Under the pieces are notes generated by a model. That model saw only the letters and a program-made list of their open reading frames with translations, made no database searches and was not told the origin of the DNA. DNA of 64,000 bases from Mycolicibacterium septicum DSM 44393. Its GTDB lineage: Bacteria > Actinomycetota > Actinomycetes > Mycobacteriales > Mycobacteriaceae. The stretch spans positions 1,402,886-1,466,885 of the forward strand of contig NZ_HG322952.1 of the NCBI RefSeq assembly GCF_000455325.1. The letters are read 5' to 3'. A program made the position numbers and the translations under genes. This document shows positions 9,063-17,947 of the stretch, one piece after another (within the stretch, counting starts at the first letter, position 1; every line of letters begins with the position of its first letter).

Positions 9063-10558
9063 CGGGTCGACACCTTGCTGCTGTCCGGGTCGGCGGCCAT
9101 GCCGTCATGGGCGACCAGGGCCGCCTCCTGGGACAGCTCCGGCCCGGCCGGCAACAACGACAACACCGGCCACGGTGCCCACTGCGGTGCGTTGGCCGGA
9201 CCGTCGGGAATCTTGACGCCGCTGACCCCGAGCACCTCGGCGGTCGGCAAATCCTTGATGTGGTACCGCACTCCGGTATCCGAGACGTAGAACAGCTGCC
9301 CCGTCGAGCGGCTGTCCGGATCACTGCCGGTGGCCTGCACATACTCGCCGGCACCCGGGGTCAGGTACACCGAGTCCGCCCCGGGCCCGCTGCCGTCGGC
9401 ACTGGCCAGCCGAACCATCTGCGCGCCTTCGGCGGTCGGCAGCCGGTGACCGACCAGCAGCCGCACATTCGCACCGGCGTCGGTGTTGGACCGCTGCCAG
9501 CCCATGCACACCACCCGGTCCGGATTCGGCGGCACGATCCGGGGCGAAACCAGTGGGTAGTGGTCGATCGCCAACTTGTGCACGGTCGGCACCTCGGCCA
9601 GCGTCGCGGGCGCGATGTCATCGATCTCTCCGGTGGCCACCTCGCCGGACGCGCTGTAGCGGATGATGTCGGCGGTGGCCTGCGAGACAGGCTGCAGACC
9701 TTCGCGCAACACGACGTAGAGCTGTTCACCGCGGGAGTCGACGGATTTGACGATGGCGCCGACCGGATGGTCCGGCCCCAACGGACCGGGCTCCCCCGAC
9801 CCCTGGATCTGCACCGGAGTGATCGGGTCGACCAGTGGGAAGGTGTTGAGCAGGGCCAACGACATCGGCCGGGTGGCCGCACCCTGCAGGTGAAGTCCGT
9901 TGACCAGAACCGGATCCGACACATCGATCGGGGCGCGTACGCCCCGGTAGACCAGGTACGTCGTCCCGCCGGTCTCGGTGAGGACGGCCTCTGCGGAATC
10001 GACCGGCCGGATACCGCCGTCGAGCACCGGATCGTTGGCCAGCACCGTGGTCTGCAGGCTGGGCGTGCCGGTGGTTTCGGTGACGGCCGGCATCAGCAGG
10101 TTGTCGCAGACGGTCCACGACGACAACGCCAAGTCGTCGCCGCGGTTGATACTGGCCGGTGCACCGACGATGCCGACCATGGGTCCGCGCGGTACGACGT
10201 CGAGGAACTTGTCGTCGACCTGCTTGGGGCTGTCGTTCTTGCCGACGATCAGCCGGGCCGACGCCAGGTTCAGCACGGGGTGGATCTGGTCCCCGATCCG
10301 GACGAACGGCGCACCGCTGGACTTGCTCAGCACGATCTGCGCGTCGCCGATGTTGGGCGCGGGCTTGAAGAACGCCATGACAGCCGCGGCGCCCGTGATC
10401 AGGACGGCGATCACCGCCCCCACGATCAGTGCCCGCATCTGGCCGCGCATCGGATCGTGGATCATCCGCGAATCGCCCCGGATGAGCGCGTGCTCAAGGC
10501 GGCGGATCAGGAAACGGTAGCCGTTCACCTGTGCGCGAGTGGTAACTTGCGCTGGCAT
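9059..10558 (-). CDS. eccB: EccB, ESX membrane/periplasmic core component
   Basis: A 499-residue single-pass protein with the typical EccB N-terminus (TTRAQVNGYRFLIRRLEHAL) and one membrane helix at about 42-63. A large extracytoplasmic domain follows. The paired cysteines of the EccB core are present at 151 (SWTVCDN) and 351 (DRVVCMGW). Four repeated R3-like modules are expected from the family, and several IGDQIHPVLNLASARLIVG-type segments are seen. Its stop overlaps that of the convergent long eccD, and it diverges from eccE. EccB assembles with EccC, EccD and EccE in the ESX core complex and may rearrange the periplasmic side of the channel. Confidence 0.95.
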   Translation of the reverse strand: MPAQVTTRAQVNGYRFLIRRLEHALIRGDSRMIHDPMRGQMRALIVGAVIAVLITGAAAVMAFFKPAPNIGDAQIVLSKSSGAPFVRIGDQIHPVLNLASARLIVGKNDSPKQVDDKFLDVVPRGPMVGIVGAPASINRGDDLALSSWTVCDNLLMPAVTETTGTPSLQTTVLANDPVLDGGIRPVDSAEAVLTETGGTTYLVYRGVRAPIDVSDPVLVNGLHLQGAATRPMSLALLNTFPLVDPITPVQIQGSGEPGPLGPDHPVGAIVKSVDSRGEQLYVVLREGLQPVSQATADIIRYSASGEVATGEIDDIAPATLAEVPTVHKLAIDHYPLVSPRIVPPNPDRVVCMGWQRSNTDAGANVRLLVGHRLPTAEGAQMVRLASADGSGPGADSVYLTPGAGEYVQATGSDPDSRSTGQLFYVSDTGVRYHIKDLPTAEVLGVSGVKIPDGPANAPQWAPWPVLSLLPAGPELSQEAALVAHDGMAADPDSSKVSTR

Positions 10559-10620
10559 GCGTAGTGTTTAGCACGTCCGCACCACCTCGAGATGAAGTCC
10601 GAGCGCCTATCCGAAAAGCG
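10559..10620. promoter_or_regulatory. Short divergent gap between eccB and eccE
   Basis: These 62 bases lie between the eccB start (10558, minus) and the preferred eccE ATG (10621, plus). A GTG in the eccE frame at 10564 has no ribosome site and would leave only five bases for two divergent promoters, so I prefer the ATG. I see no convincing operator. Confidence 0.35.
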
Positions 10621-12327
10621 ATGCGTCCATTGACTTTCGCAGCAAAGCTCGTCACCGCCGGTGATACTGGCCCGCAGCGGCTCTTTCCCCTGGTCGACCT
10701 GATCGTCCTGCAAATTGTCGTCGTCGTCGGCATCGTCGGCGCCCAGCTACTGGACCGGCCCGGCTGGCAGGGTGCGGTGGCGGGTCTGGTGGTGGCGTTG
10801 CTGCTGGTTGCTCCGGTCGTCCGGGGTACGACGGCACCGCGGGCGCTGGCGCTGCGCGGGAGGTTTCTGCGCCATCGGCGGCGACGCACCGGCAAGTCCG
10901 CGCCGGCTTCCCTGCCGACCGAGCCGTTCGACGTACCGACACCCGACGGACTGCAGATCGGATTCCGTTGGAACGGTTCGACTTTGCTGTCGTTGCTCAA
11001 GATCGACGAAAACCCCAGGGCTCTGACGGTTTTGGAGCCGGGGGTCACCGTTTCCGGCGAGATGGTTCCGGTGCAGGCCCTGCTGGACTGCCTGCGCCAG
11101 TTCGACATCACGCTCGAGTCCATCGACATCATCAGCCAGGGCGCCCGCTCGGCCGGTCACACCGACGTCGCCGCCGTCTACGACTCCGTGCTGGGCCCAC
11201 TGCCCGCGATCGCCCAGCGCACCGTGTGGATTGCCGTGCGGTTCAACCCGTCGCGCTGCGCGGAGGCGGTGCGGCGCCGTGGCGGCGACCGCGACGGCAT
11301 CCTGCGCGCCGCCACCACCGCGACCCGGCGCGTCGCCAATCGGCTGGCCGAGGCGGGCCTGCAGCCCCAGTTCCTGTCGGCGAGCGGCATCGCGGCGGCC
11401 ACCAACCAGCTCAGCGACGGCGTCAACCTCGGCACCGTCGAGGAGACCTGGGAGGACTGCAGAGAAGGCCACTTCCGCCTGTCCAGCTTCGCCGTGCAGC
11501 CGAACATGCTGACCACGGCCGGGCTCGGGCTGTTGTGGACCGTGCCCAGCTACTCCACCACGGTGTGCCTGTCGCTGCGTGAGGCCCCCGATCACGGCGC
11601 CGACGACGATCTGGTCCAGGTCCGTGGACTCGTCCGCTTCGACAGCGACGTGCGCGTCCCCACCCAGTTGCGCGGGCTCGTCCCGCTGCACGGTCAGCAG
11701 TTTTCCGCGCTCGCTGCGACGCTTCCGATCCCGGAGGTTCCCGGCGCCCGCCACATCGAGCACTGGGCGTCCGGTCTCCGCGGCGACGCGCTGAGTGATC
11801 TGGCCCTGCCCGCTTCGGGCTGCGGTCAGGTGATCGGCGCCGACCAGGAGGGCCGCGCGGTGGCGCTGCCGGTGTTCGGGCCGCAGATCCGCCGGGTCGA
11901 GATCGTCGGCACTCTGCATCTGGCCCAGCAGGTGGTGTTGCGCTCGCTGGCCCTGGGTGCCCGGGTGCTGGTGCACAGCCGGCGGCCCGCGTTCTGGCGC
12001 GACATGGTCGAGGTCGTCGGGCGCCATGACCTGCTGTGGGTTGCCGACTTCAACCGGCGCGCCATCCAGGCCGGTGCGGAGCGCAACTACACCGTCGAGA
12101 TGTTCGACGGTGTACCAGAGCAATCGGTCCGGATCGGGGTGACGACCATGGCGCTCGCCCCGCCGAACACCCGGCCTTCCGATCAGGCCGACGTGGTCCT
12201 CGACCTGATCTCGCTCGAACACGACACGGTCAAGGTGAGCACCCAGGCCGGCTCGGCGGTGGTCACGATGGTCGCCACCGATGACGAGATGCGTTATCTG
12301 AGAGCATCCGCGAACAGCATCGACTGA
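10621..12327 (+). CDS. eccE: EccE, ESX membrane component
   Basis: A 568-residue protein with two N-terminal membrane helices (about 18-40 and 45-66), an Arg-rich turn, and a large cytoplasmic domain. EccE features include DGLQIGFRWNG near 105, a stretch around TWIAVRFNPSRCAEAVRRRG, and a late Rossmann-like segment (VEIVGTLHLAQQVVLRSLAL). EccE sits at the periphery of ESX-1, -2, -3 and -5 complexes. M. tuberculosis ESX-4 lacks it, so its presence separates this locus from that version. It is followed after 15 bases by a DUF5336 gene on the same strand. The start is uncertain: a GTG at 10564 would add 19 residues. Confidence 0.88.
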   Translation: MRPLTFAAKLVTAGDTGPQRLFPLVDLIVLQIVVVVGIVGAQLLDRPGWQGAVAGLVVALLLVAPVVRGTTAPRALALRGRFLRHRRRRTGKSAPASLPTEPFDVPTPDGLQIGFRWNGSTLLSLLKIDENPRALTVLEPGVTVSGEMVPVQALLDCLRQFDITLESIDIISQGARSAGHTDVAAVYDSVLGPLPAIAQRTVWIAVRFNPSRCAEAVRRRGGDRDGILRAATTATRRVANRLAEAGLQPQFLSASGIAAATNQLSDGVNLGTVEETWEDCREGHFRLSSFAVQPNMLTTAGLGLLWTVPSYSTTVCLSLREAPDHGADDDLVQVRGLVRFDSDVRVPTQLRGLVPLHGQQFSALAATLPIPEVPGARHIEHWASGLRGDALSDLALPASGCGQVIGADQEGRAVALPVFGPQIRRVEIVGTLHLAQQVVLRSLALGARVLVHSRRPAFWRDMVEVVGRHDLLWVADFNRRAIQAGAERNYTVEMFDGVPEQSVRIGVTTMALAPPNTRPSDQADVVLDLISLEHDTVKVSTQAGSAVVTMVATDDEMRYLRASANSID

Positions 12328-12342
12328 TGTGAAGGAGTGATC

Positions 12343-13029
12343 GTGGTCAATTCACCGAGCCGCAACCTGTCGATCGCGGTGGTGGTGCTGGGTCTTGCCG
12401 GCTACTGCGTGAGTTTCGGACCGTCGGCCGACGGCGGAGGCAACGACTGGCACGTCAGGTTCGCCGTACTGGCCGGCCTGGCGGCCGCAATCGGCTTGCT
12501 GCCCAAGCAGACTGCCATCCCATGGCTCACCGCCATCCTGGCCGCGGCGGGTTTTCTCGATGCCTTGTCGAACGTCCTGACCTCCTCGGGGTGGGTGCTG
12601 ACCACGATCGCGGTACTCAACGGATTGCAGACCGTGGCGGCCGTCGCGGCACTGTGGCTGGCGCCGGAGACGCCGACGGCCAATGCCGCCGGTGGGTACG
12701 AGGCCTACCTCGACTACTACAACCAGGCCGTGCAGCAGTACTACCAGCAGGGCGCGGTGGCACAACCGGATGCGTCGCAGCGCAGCGGTTACGGCCAGGC
12801 ATATGCCCAGTCTCAAGCCACTCAGCAAGCACCCCAGTACGGCGACTACGCCGATCTACTGTCGCCGCAACAGGATTACGGCCGGACCGCTGCCGCTGCA
12901 CCCGCCCAGTCCGGCGCCGCGGTGGCCCCACCGGGACGCGCGGGTGCCGGTCCGGCCACTAGCCGCGCGGCCGAGTCAGCCGATGGAGCAGCCACGCCGC
13001 AGGCACCGTGGCCACCAACGTCACGATGA
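12343..13029 (+). CDS. DUF5336 (34-kDa-antigen-like) membrane protein
   Basis: A 228-residue protein. Four hydrophobic helices fill about 8-108 (ending LQTVAAVAALWLAP). A low-complexity Gln/Tyr/Ala/Pro-rich cytoplasmic tail follows, with repeated Y-Q-rich blocks. This is the architecture of the mycobacterial 34 kDa antigenic protein Rv0954 (AVVVLGLAGYCVSFGP is a close match to that family's first helix). The GTG at 12343 follows GAAGGAG by five bases; a GTG two codons earlier lies inside that ribosome site. It is the last gene of the eccE transcript. Its final 71 bases overlap the convergent acyltransferase gene. Function is unknown; Rv0954 has been linked to the division site. A role in secretion is only suggested by position. 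Confidence 0.8.
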   Translation: MVNSPSRNLSIAVVVLGLAGYCVSFGPSADGGGNDWHVRFAVLAGLAAAIGLLPKQTAIPWLTAILAAAGFLDALSNVLTSSGWVLTTIAVLNGLQTVAAVAALWLAPETPTANAAGGYEAYLDYYNQAVQQYYQQGAVAQPDASQRSGYGQAYAQSQATQQAPQYGDYADLLSPQQDYGRTAAAAPAQSGAAVAPPGRAGAGPATSRAAESADGAATPQAPWPPTSR

Positions 13030-14095
13030 ACAGCACGGTGGCCGAACCGGTGTAGACGTTCCAGCCCAGCACGAACTCCATCACCAGGTCCATGGCGACC
13101 ACGTGCAGCAGGAAGACCTCGTAGGAGATCTCGCCCAGCCACACCATCGGCCTGCTGCCCATCAGTCGCGCATAGAGGCCGTCCCCATCCAGCGCCAGCG
13201 GGGCCACCACGAGGGCCGCGATGATCGCGTAGAACATCGTCTTGGCCAGGTCCTCGGTCAGGTCGAGGGATACCGCGGTGGTGATCCCGGCGATCGGGGT
13301 CGAGACCACCAGATAGCAGGCCAGTGCCAGGGGCAGCGCCGCCATCGCATAGCAGCGCACGCCGATCGCGCTCAGCACGGCGAGCATCATCCCGCCGATG
13401 AACCAGACCAGATAGTGCGGCAGCCATGCCCCACCGCCGACCGGCATCCATTCGGTGTTGTGCAGCAGCACCAACCACAGCGGGCTGATCGCGGTCAGTG
13501 CAGTCAACCCGGCGAGCAGCAGTGCGGGTCGAAAACGTCTGCGACACAACACCACCAACAGCAGGTAGGCCATGAGCGGCAGCACCGCGTAGAACGCGAC
13601 CTCCACCGCCAGGCTCCACATCTGGCTCAACCCCTGGTGCAGGTAGTCCGTGAAGTAGTTGTCGCTGTAGATCTGGGTCAGCGTCAGGTTGCGGAGCAGG
13701 CCCGCCCAGGTGTGCCCGGGATTCGGCTGTACGGGCCGCAGTTCGTAGACGCCGTAGACGATGAGGACCGTGACGACATAGGCGGGCATGATGCGGCGGA
13801 ACCGATTTCGCGCGTAGCGCAGGGTGCTCGGCGCGTCGGCCCCCGAGGCAGCCGCCTGCACCCAGGGCCGGAACAGCAACAGACCCGAGAGCACGAAGAA
13901 GATCGCCACCCCCACCTCGAGGCGGGCGCTCATCAAACCCAGGTACCCCTGGGACAGCAGGCCGGTGCCGTACGCCGCGTGGGTTCCCATCACCGTCAGC
14001 GCGGCCACCGCGCGCACTCCGGTCAGCGACGCGACGCGATCGGCGTGCGAGACCTGCTCGAGCCCGCCCTGGTCGTCCTCAACCGGTGAGGTCAT
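12959..14095 (-). CDS. Acyltransferase 3 family (OafA/YrhL-like) membrane protein
   Basis: A 378-residue integral membrane acyltransferase with about ten helices. It has the family's N-terminal motif ASLTGVRAVAALTVMGTHAA (the conserved His near residue 38), FFVLSGLLLFRPW, and an RNRFRRIMPAY segment typical of Acyl_transf_3. Such enzymes O-acylate glycans or lipids at the membrane; the substrate here is unknown. The ATG at 14095 abuts the region of the divergent ligase gene, and coding sense upstream of it disappears. The 3' end overlaps the DUF5336 gene by 71 bases in convergent orientation. It is not recognisably part of the ESX locus. Confidence 0.88.
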   Translation of the reverse strand: MTSPVEDDQGGLEQVSHADRVASLTGVRAVAALTVMGTHAAYGTGLLSQGYLGLMSARLEVGVAIFFVLSGLLLFRPWVQAAASGADAPSTLRYARNRFRRIMPAYVVTVLIVYGVYELRPVQPNPGHTWAGLLRNLTLTQIYSDNYFTDYLHQGLSQMWSLAVEVAFYAVLPLMAYLLLVVLCRRRFRPALLLAGLTALTAISPLWLVLLHNTEWMPVGGGAWLPHYLVWFIGGMMLAVLSAIGVRCYAMAALPLALACYLVVSTPIAGITTAVSLDLTEDLAKTMFYAIIAALVVAPLALDGDGLYARLMGSRPMVWLGEISYEVFLLHVVAMDLVMEFVLGWNVYTGSATVLFIVTLVATVPAAWLLHRLTRPRG

Positions 14096-14143
14096 TTGGC
14101 CATTCTGCTGCGCGCGCGGCCGTTCGCGTTGTTGCATCGCGGT

Positions 14144-15613
14144 GTGGGTGAAGAGGTCAAGAACACCGAGTTCAGCCGCGCGCACCGGCAGGAGTACCGG
14201 CGCAAGGTGCAGCTGTGCCTCGACGTGTTCGAAACCATGCTGGCCCGGTCGAGTTTCGAGTTCGAGCGCCCGCTCACCGGCATGGAGATCGAGTGCAACC
14301 TCGTCGACAACGAATACCAGCCCGCGATGACCAACCAAGAGGTGCTGGCCTCGATCGCCGATCCGGCCTATCAGACCGAATTGGGCGCCTACAACATCGA
14401 ATTCAACGTCCCACCACGACCGCTGCCCGGCCGGGCCGCGCTGGAGCTGGAGGACGAGGTGCGGCGCAGCCTCAATGCCGCCGAGGTCAAAGCCAGCGAG
14501 GACGGCGCGCACATCGTGATGGTCGGCATTCTGCCGACGCTGATGCCCGAGCATCTGTCGGACGGTTGGATGAGCCAGTCGACGCGGTATCAGGCGCTCA
14601 ACGACTCGATCTTCACCGCCCGCGGCGAGGACATGCCCATCGACATCTCCGGGCCGGAGCGGCTGAGTCTGCAGTCGGCGTCCATCGCGCCGGAATCCGC
14701 ATGCACCAGCATGCAGCTGCACCTGCAGGTCTCCCCCGCCGATTTCGCCCGGAACTGGAACGCCGCCCAGGTGCTGGCCGGACCTCAGCTGGCGGTCGGC
14801 GCCAACTCGCCGTACTTCTTCGGCCATCAACTGTGGGCCGAGACCCGCATCGAGCTGTTCACGCAGTCCACCGACACCCGTCCCGATGAGCTCAAGGCTC
14901 AGGGGGTGCGCCCACGCGTCTGGTTCGGCGAGCGGTGGATCACCTCGATCTTCGATCTGTTCGAGGAGAACGTGCGGTACTTCCCGTCGTTGCTGCCAGA
15001 GCTGACCGACGAGGATCCGGCCGCCGAGCTCGCGGCGGGCCGGGCACCTCAGCTCGCCGAGCTGCGGCTGCACAACGGGACCATCTACCGGTGGAACCGC
15101 CCGGTGTACGACGTGGTGGACGGCGTTCCCCATCTGCGTGTGGAGAACCGCGTGCTGCCTGCCGGCCCGACCGTGGTGGACATGCTCGCCAACGCGGCGT
15201 TCTATTACGGCCTGCTGCGGACGCTGTCCGAAGAGGACCGGCCCCTGTGGACCAAGATGAGCTTCGCCGCGGCCCACCACAACTTCGTCGAAGGCGCCCA
15301 ACACGGTCTGGACGCCCGGCTGTACTGGCCCGGTCTGGGCGAGGTGACGCCCGATGAGTTGGTGCTGCGCAGGCTGCTCCCGATGGCGCACGACGGGCTG
15401 CGCCGCTGGGGTGTGGCAGGGGAAGTGTGCGACCGGTATCTGGGGGTCATCGAGGGCCGCGCCAAGACCGGGCAGACCGGATCGACCTGGCAGGTCGCGA
15501 CGGTGAAGAAGCTGCAATCACAGGGGTTGACCAGGCCCAAAGCGCTGGCCGAAATGTTGCGGGAGTATGTCCAGCGGATGCACAGTAATGAGCCCGTCCA
15601 TACCTGGGATTGA
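14144..15613 (+). CDS. Glutamate-cysteine ligase-like (GCS2 family) protein, Rv3698 homologue
   Basis: A 489-residue ATP-grasp-like carboxylate-amine ligase of the GCS2 family. It has the substrate-site motifs LTGMEIECNLVD near 45 and ELGAYNIEFNVPPRPL near 82, and a long conserved C-terminal half. The best match in gene order is M. tuberculosis Rv3698, whose function is not established. It lies near egtA, a second GCS-type ligase, but is not in that operon. The start is uncertain: the GTG at 14144 (VGEEVKN) fits the family, while a TTG at 14096 follows GGTGAGG and would add 16 residues, leaving no gap to the divergent acyltransferase. Confidence 0.85.
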   Translation: MGEEVKNTEFSRAHRQEYRRKVQLCLDVFETMLARSSFEFERPLTGMEIECNLVDNEYQPAMTNQEVLASIADPAYQTELGAYNIEFNVPPRPLPGRAALELEDEVRRSLNAAEVKASEDGAHIVMVGILPTLMPEHLSDGWMSQSTRYQALNDSIFTARGEDMPIDISGPERLSLQSASIAPESACTSMQLHLQVSPADFARNWNAAQVLAGPQLAVGANSPYFFGHQLWAETRIELFTQSTDTRPDELKAQGVRPRVWFGERWITSIFDLFEENVRYFPSLLPELTDEDPAAELAAGRAPQLAELRLHNGTIYRWNRPVYDVVDGVPHLRVENRVLPAGPTVVDMLANAAFYYGLLRTLSEEDRPLWTKMSFAAAHHNFVEGAQHGLDARLYWPGLGEVTPDELVLRRLLPMAHDGLRRWGVAGEVCDRYLGVIEGRAKTGQTGSTWQVATVKKLQSQGLTRPKALAEMLREYVQRMHSNEPVHTWD

Positions 15614-15631
15614 GGCGCGTACGTTGGAGCC

Positions 15632-16312
15632 ATGACATCTGGACAGGTCTTGGACTGGGATGGCGCGTACAAGGGGGAAGCAGGTTTCGAGGGCCCGCCA
15701 CCGTGGAATATCGGTGAGCCGCAGCCCGAGCTTGCAGCGCTGCACCGGGCCGGGAAGTTCGAAAGCGATGTGCTCGACGCCGGCTGCGGGCATGCCGAGT
15801 TGTCGCTCGCGCTGGCCTCGGACGGCTACACCGTCGTAGGCCTGGATCTGAGCCCGACGGCGATCGCCGCGGCCAACAATGCCGCACAGGTGCGTGGGCT
15901 GTCGGCGGCGAGCTTCGCCCAAGCCGACATCACCTCGTTCACCGGTTACGACGGCCGGTTCAACACCGTGATCGACTCGACCCTGTTCCATTCCCTGCCG
16001 GTCGAAGGTCGCGACGGCTACCTGAAATCCATCCACCGGGCCTCGGCACCGGGTGCGCACTACTACGTGCTGGTGTTCGCCAAGGGCGCGTTCCCGGCCG
16101 AGTTGGAGACCAAGCCCAACGAGGTCGACGAGGACGAGCTGCGGGCGGCAGTGTCCAAGTACTGGGAGGTCGACGACATCCGGCCGGCGTTCATCCATGC
16201 GAATGCGGCTGGATTGCCCGTGGACGCCCCCGTCGAACTGCCGCAGCACGCGCTCGACGAGAAGGGCCGCATCAAGTTCCCGGCGTTCCTGCTGACCGCG
16301 CACAAGGCCTGA
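15632..16312 (+). CDS. Class I SAM-dependent methyltransferase, Rv3699 homologue
   Basis: A 226-residue Rossmann-fold methyltransferase. The SAM-binding motif I is VLDAGCGHAELSLAL (about residue 48), followed by an acidic motif VVGLDLSP and motif FAQADITSF. It resembles thiol or small-molecule methyltransferases, but the substrate cannot be read from sequence. It starts 18 bases after the GCS2-like gene on the same strand, matching the Rv3698-Rv3699 order, so the two are probably cotranscribed. It converges on the HNH gene with a 9-base gap. Confidence 0.88.
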   Translation: MTSGQVLDWDGAYKGEAGFEGPPPWNIGEPQPELAALHRAGKFESDVLDAGCGHAELSLALASDGYTVVGLDLSPTAIAAANNAAQVRGLSAASFAQADITSFTGYDGRFNTVIDSTLFHSLPVEGRDGYLKSIHRASAPGAHYYVLVFAKGAFPAELETKPNEVDEDELRAAVSKYWEVDDIRPAFIHANAAGLPVDAPVELPQHALDEKGRIKFPAFLLTAHKA

Positions 16313-16321
16313 CCCACCCGC

Positions 16322-17902
16322 TCAGAACGGTGGGTCCTCCGGGGCCGGCGGCGGTGGCGGAGGCGGCTCCCAGTCCGGGGGTAGTTCCTCGGGTTCGAAT
16401 GGGTCGTTGATCCAGGCGCAGTACGGACTGGTGCTGGGCTCATCGCCTTTGAAGAATTTCAGGGTGGCCCGCATCCGGTTGCGGTTGCGCCGCCGATCCA
16501 ATTCCTGTCGGCGGGCCGCTTGGGTACGGCGGTAGGCCTTGTTGACCGGGCGGAGCCGCCGGTTCTTGGCGCGGGTCTGTTCGATACGCGCCGCGCGGCT
16601 GAGAGTCCGGGGCCGCTGCGGGCTGGGCTGGCCGCACGGCGCGGGGCTGAAGCTGTTGAACAGATCCGCTCCGCCCGGCGTCGTGCGATACGTCTTGCCG
16701 CTCGGCGACGTCCACACCACGGTGCCGTCCGGGTACTGCTCATCGCTCCACCCGCCAAAAGTCTTGAGCCGGTGATGAAAACGGCAGAGGCATTTCAGGT
16801 TGGCCGGGACAGTCAGCCCACCGCGAGATGGATCGCTGTGGTCGAACGGCACCGTGTGGTCGATGTCGCAGTCCTCGGCCGGGTGCTCGCAGCCCGGGAA
16901 GCGACACGTCAGGTCGCGGCAACGGACCCAGCGCTGGACCGACACCGTCGGCTGATAACGCAGCGCGGCCGCAGCATCCACGTCCGGCTCGGTCACCAGC
17001 CTCGTTGTGGCTTCGGCAGCGAGCTCCCGCACCTGCTCGGCGTCGACCACCCCGAAGCCACACACATACCCGGCCGCCGTCCCGGCTCCGAGGACCGTGT
17101 CACGTTCGGCGATCACGTTGACCACCACCTTGACCGGTTCTGAAGGCTCGTTCGTCGACCGGACCGGGCACTCCGCGCGGCCGCACTCGCATGACAGCTC
17201 TCGTCCCTCGGCCAGGGCCTCGATCGCATCAGAGCGGCGCTGGTCGTTGCTACGCGGATCTTTCGGGCACAGCCTGGCTGACATTTCCGAAAGCTTTGAG
17301 TCAAAGGTCAATCCGGCACGAGTCGTGACGATGGCGTCGATCTTGGCTGTGCCATCCCCGCGTGCGCTGACCTTGACCCTGCGGCGCTTGGTCGCGTGTT
17401 CGCGTTCACAGATCGCGGCCGGGTCCAAGGTCTGCACCTTGGCATCCACGGTGGTGGTGATGCGCCCGTCCGACCAGCACTGCCACCCGGTAATCCGCTG
17501 CGCCAGGTCCTCGTCCAGCTGCTCCATCACCCTCGGCGAGACGAACCGGGTCCGGGTGATGACGATTTCGACAGTGCGCCAATCGGTCTGACCGTCACTC
17601 AATAGTGCGGCCAATCGGGGCAGCCGGTCGCGCAATGCCTCGGCCTGCCCGACAAGCCGGCTGGCGGCGCCCGACGTCAGGTTCAACGCCGCCCCCACCT
17701 CAGCGCTCGCGCGGGCGAACCCAGTCAGGATCATGTAGTTCGGGTGCACACCTTCGACATTCAGTTCGGCGGTGCGCTGCGCCAACAAGTCCGCCACCGC
17801 CGCCATCCGGGTCGCGATCAACCGCGCCTCGGCACGCGCACTGTCAGTTAGCGCGTCCACGAGCCGACCCGGTGCCGCCGGATCGAACTCGATATCGAAC
17901 AT
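16322..17902 (-). CDS. DUF222 / 13E12-repeat family protein with HNH endonuclease domain
   Basis: A 526-residue protein of the mycobacterial 13E12 repeat family. The N-terminal DUF222 region (about 10-330) contains the GAALNLTSGAASRLVGQA motif. The HNH nuclease follows near 375-430: CRFPGCEHPAEDCDIDHTVP and NLKCLCRFHHRLKTFGGW, with two Cys pairs and the HNH-type histidines. The C-terminus is basic, then acidic and ends in a Pro run. The ATG at 17902 is preferred; a TTG ten codons upstream is possible. Many copies exist in mycobacterial genomes and some host small elements, so it may mark genome plasticity next to the egt operon. The nuclease motifs look intact; activity is unknown. Confidence 0.85.
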   Translation of the reverse strand: MFDIEFDPAAPGRLVDALTDSARAEARLIATRMAAVADLLAQRTAELNVEGVHPNYMILTGFARASAEVGAALNLTSGAASRLVGQAEALRDRLPRLAALLSDGQTDWRTVEIVITRTRFVSPRVMEQLDEDLAQRITGWQCWSDGRITTTVDAKVQTLDPAAICEREHATKRRRVKVSARGDGTAKIDAIVTTRAGLTFDSKLSEMSARLCPKDPRSNDQRRSDAIEALAEGRELSCECGRAECPVRSTNEPSEPVKVVVNVIAERDTVLGAGTAAGYVCGFGVVDAEQVRELAAEATTRLVTEPDVDAAAALRYQPTVSVQRWVRCRDLTCRFPGCEHPAEDCDIDHTVPFDHSDPSRGGLTVPANLKCLCRFHHRLKTFGGWSDEQYPDGTVVWTSPSGKTYRTTPGGADLFNSFSPAPCGQPSPQRPRTLSRAARIEQTRAKNRRLRPVNKAYRRTQAARRQELDRRRNRNRMRATLKFFKGDEPSTSPYCAWINDPFEPEELPPDWEPPPPPPPAPEDPPF

Positions 17903-17947
17903 ACGTTCGAGTGTAGTCCGCGCCACTGACAATTGCTGGAAAACTGG

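Noticed and set aside
14096..15517. Extension of the acyltransferase frame to 852 residues
   Set aside because: The added part is antisense to the GCS2-like ligase and has no family similarity; the ATG at 14095 begins the true N-terminus.
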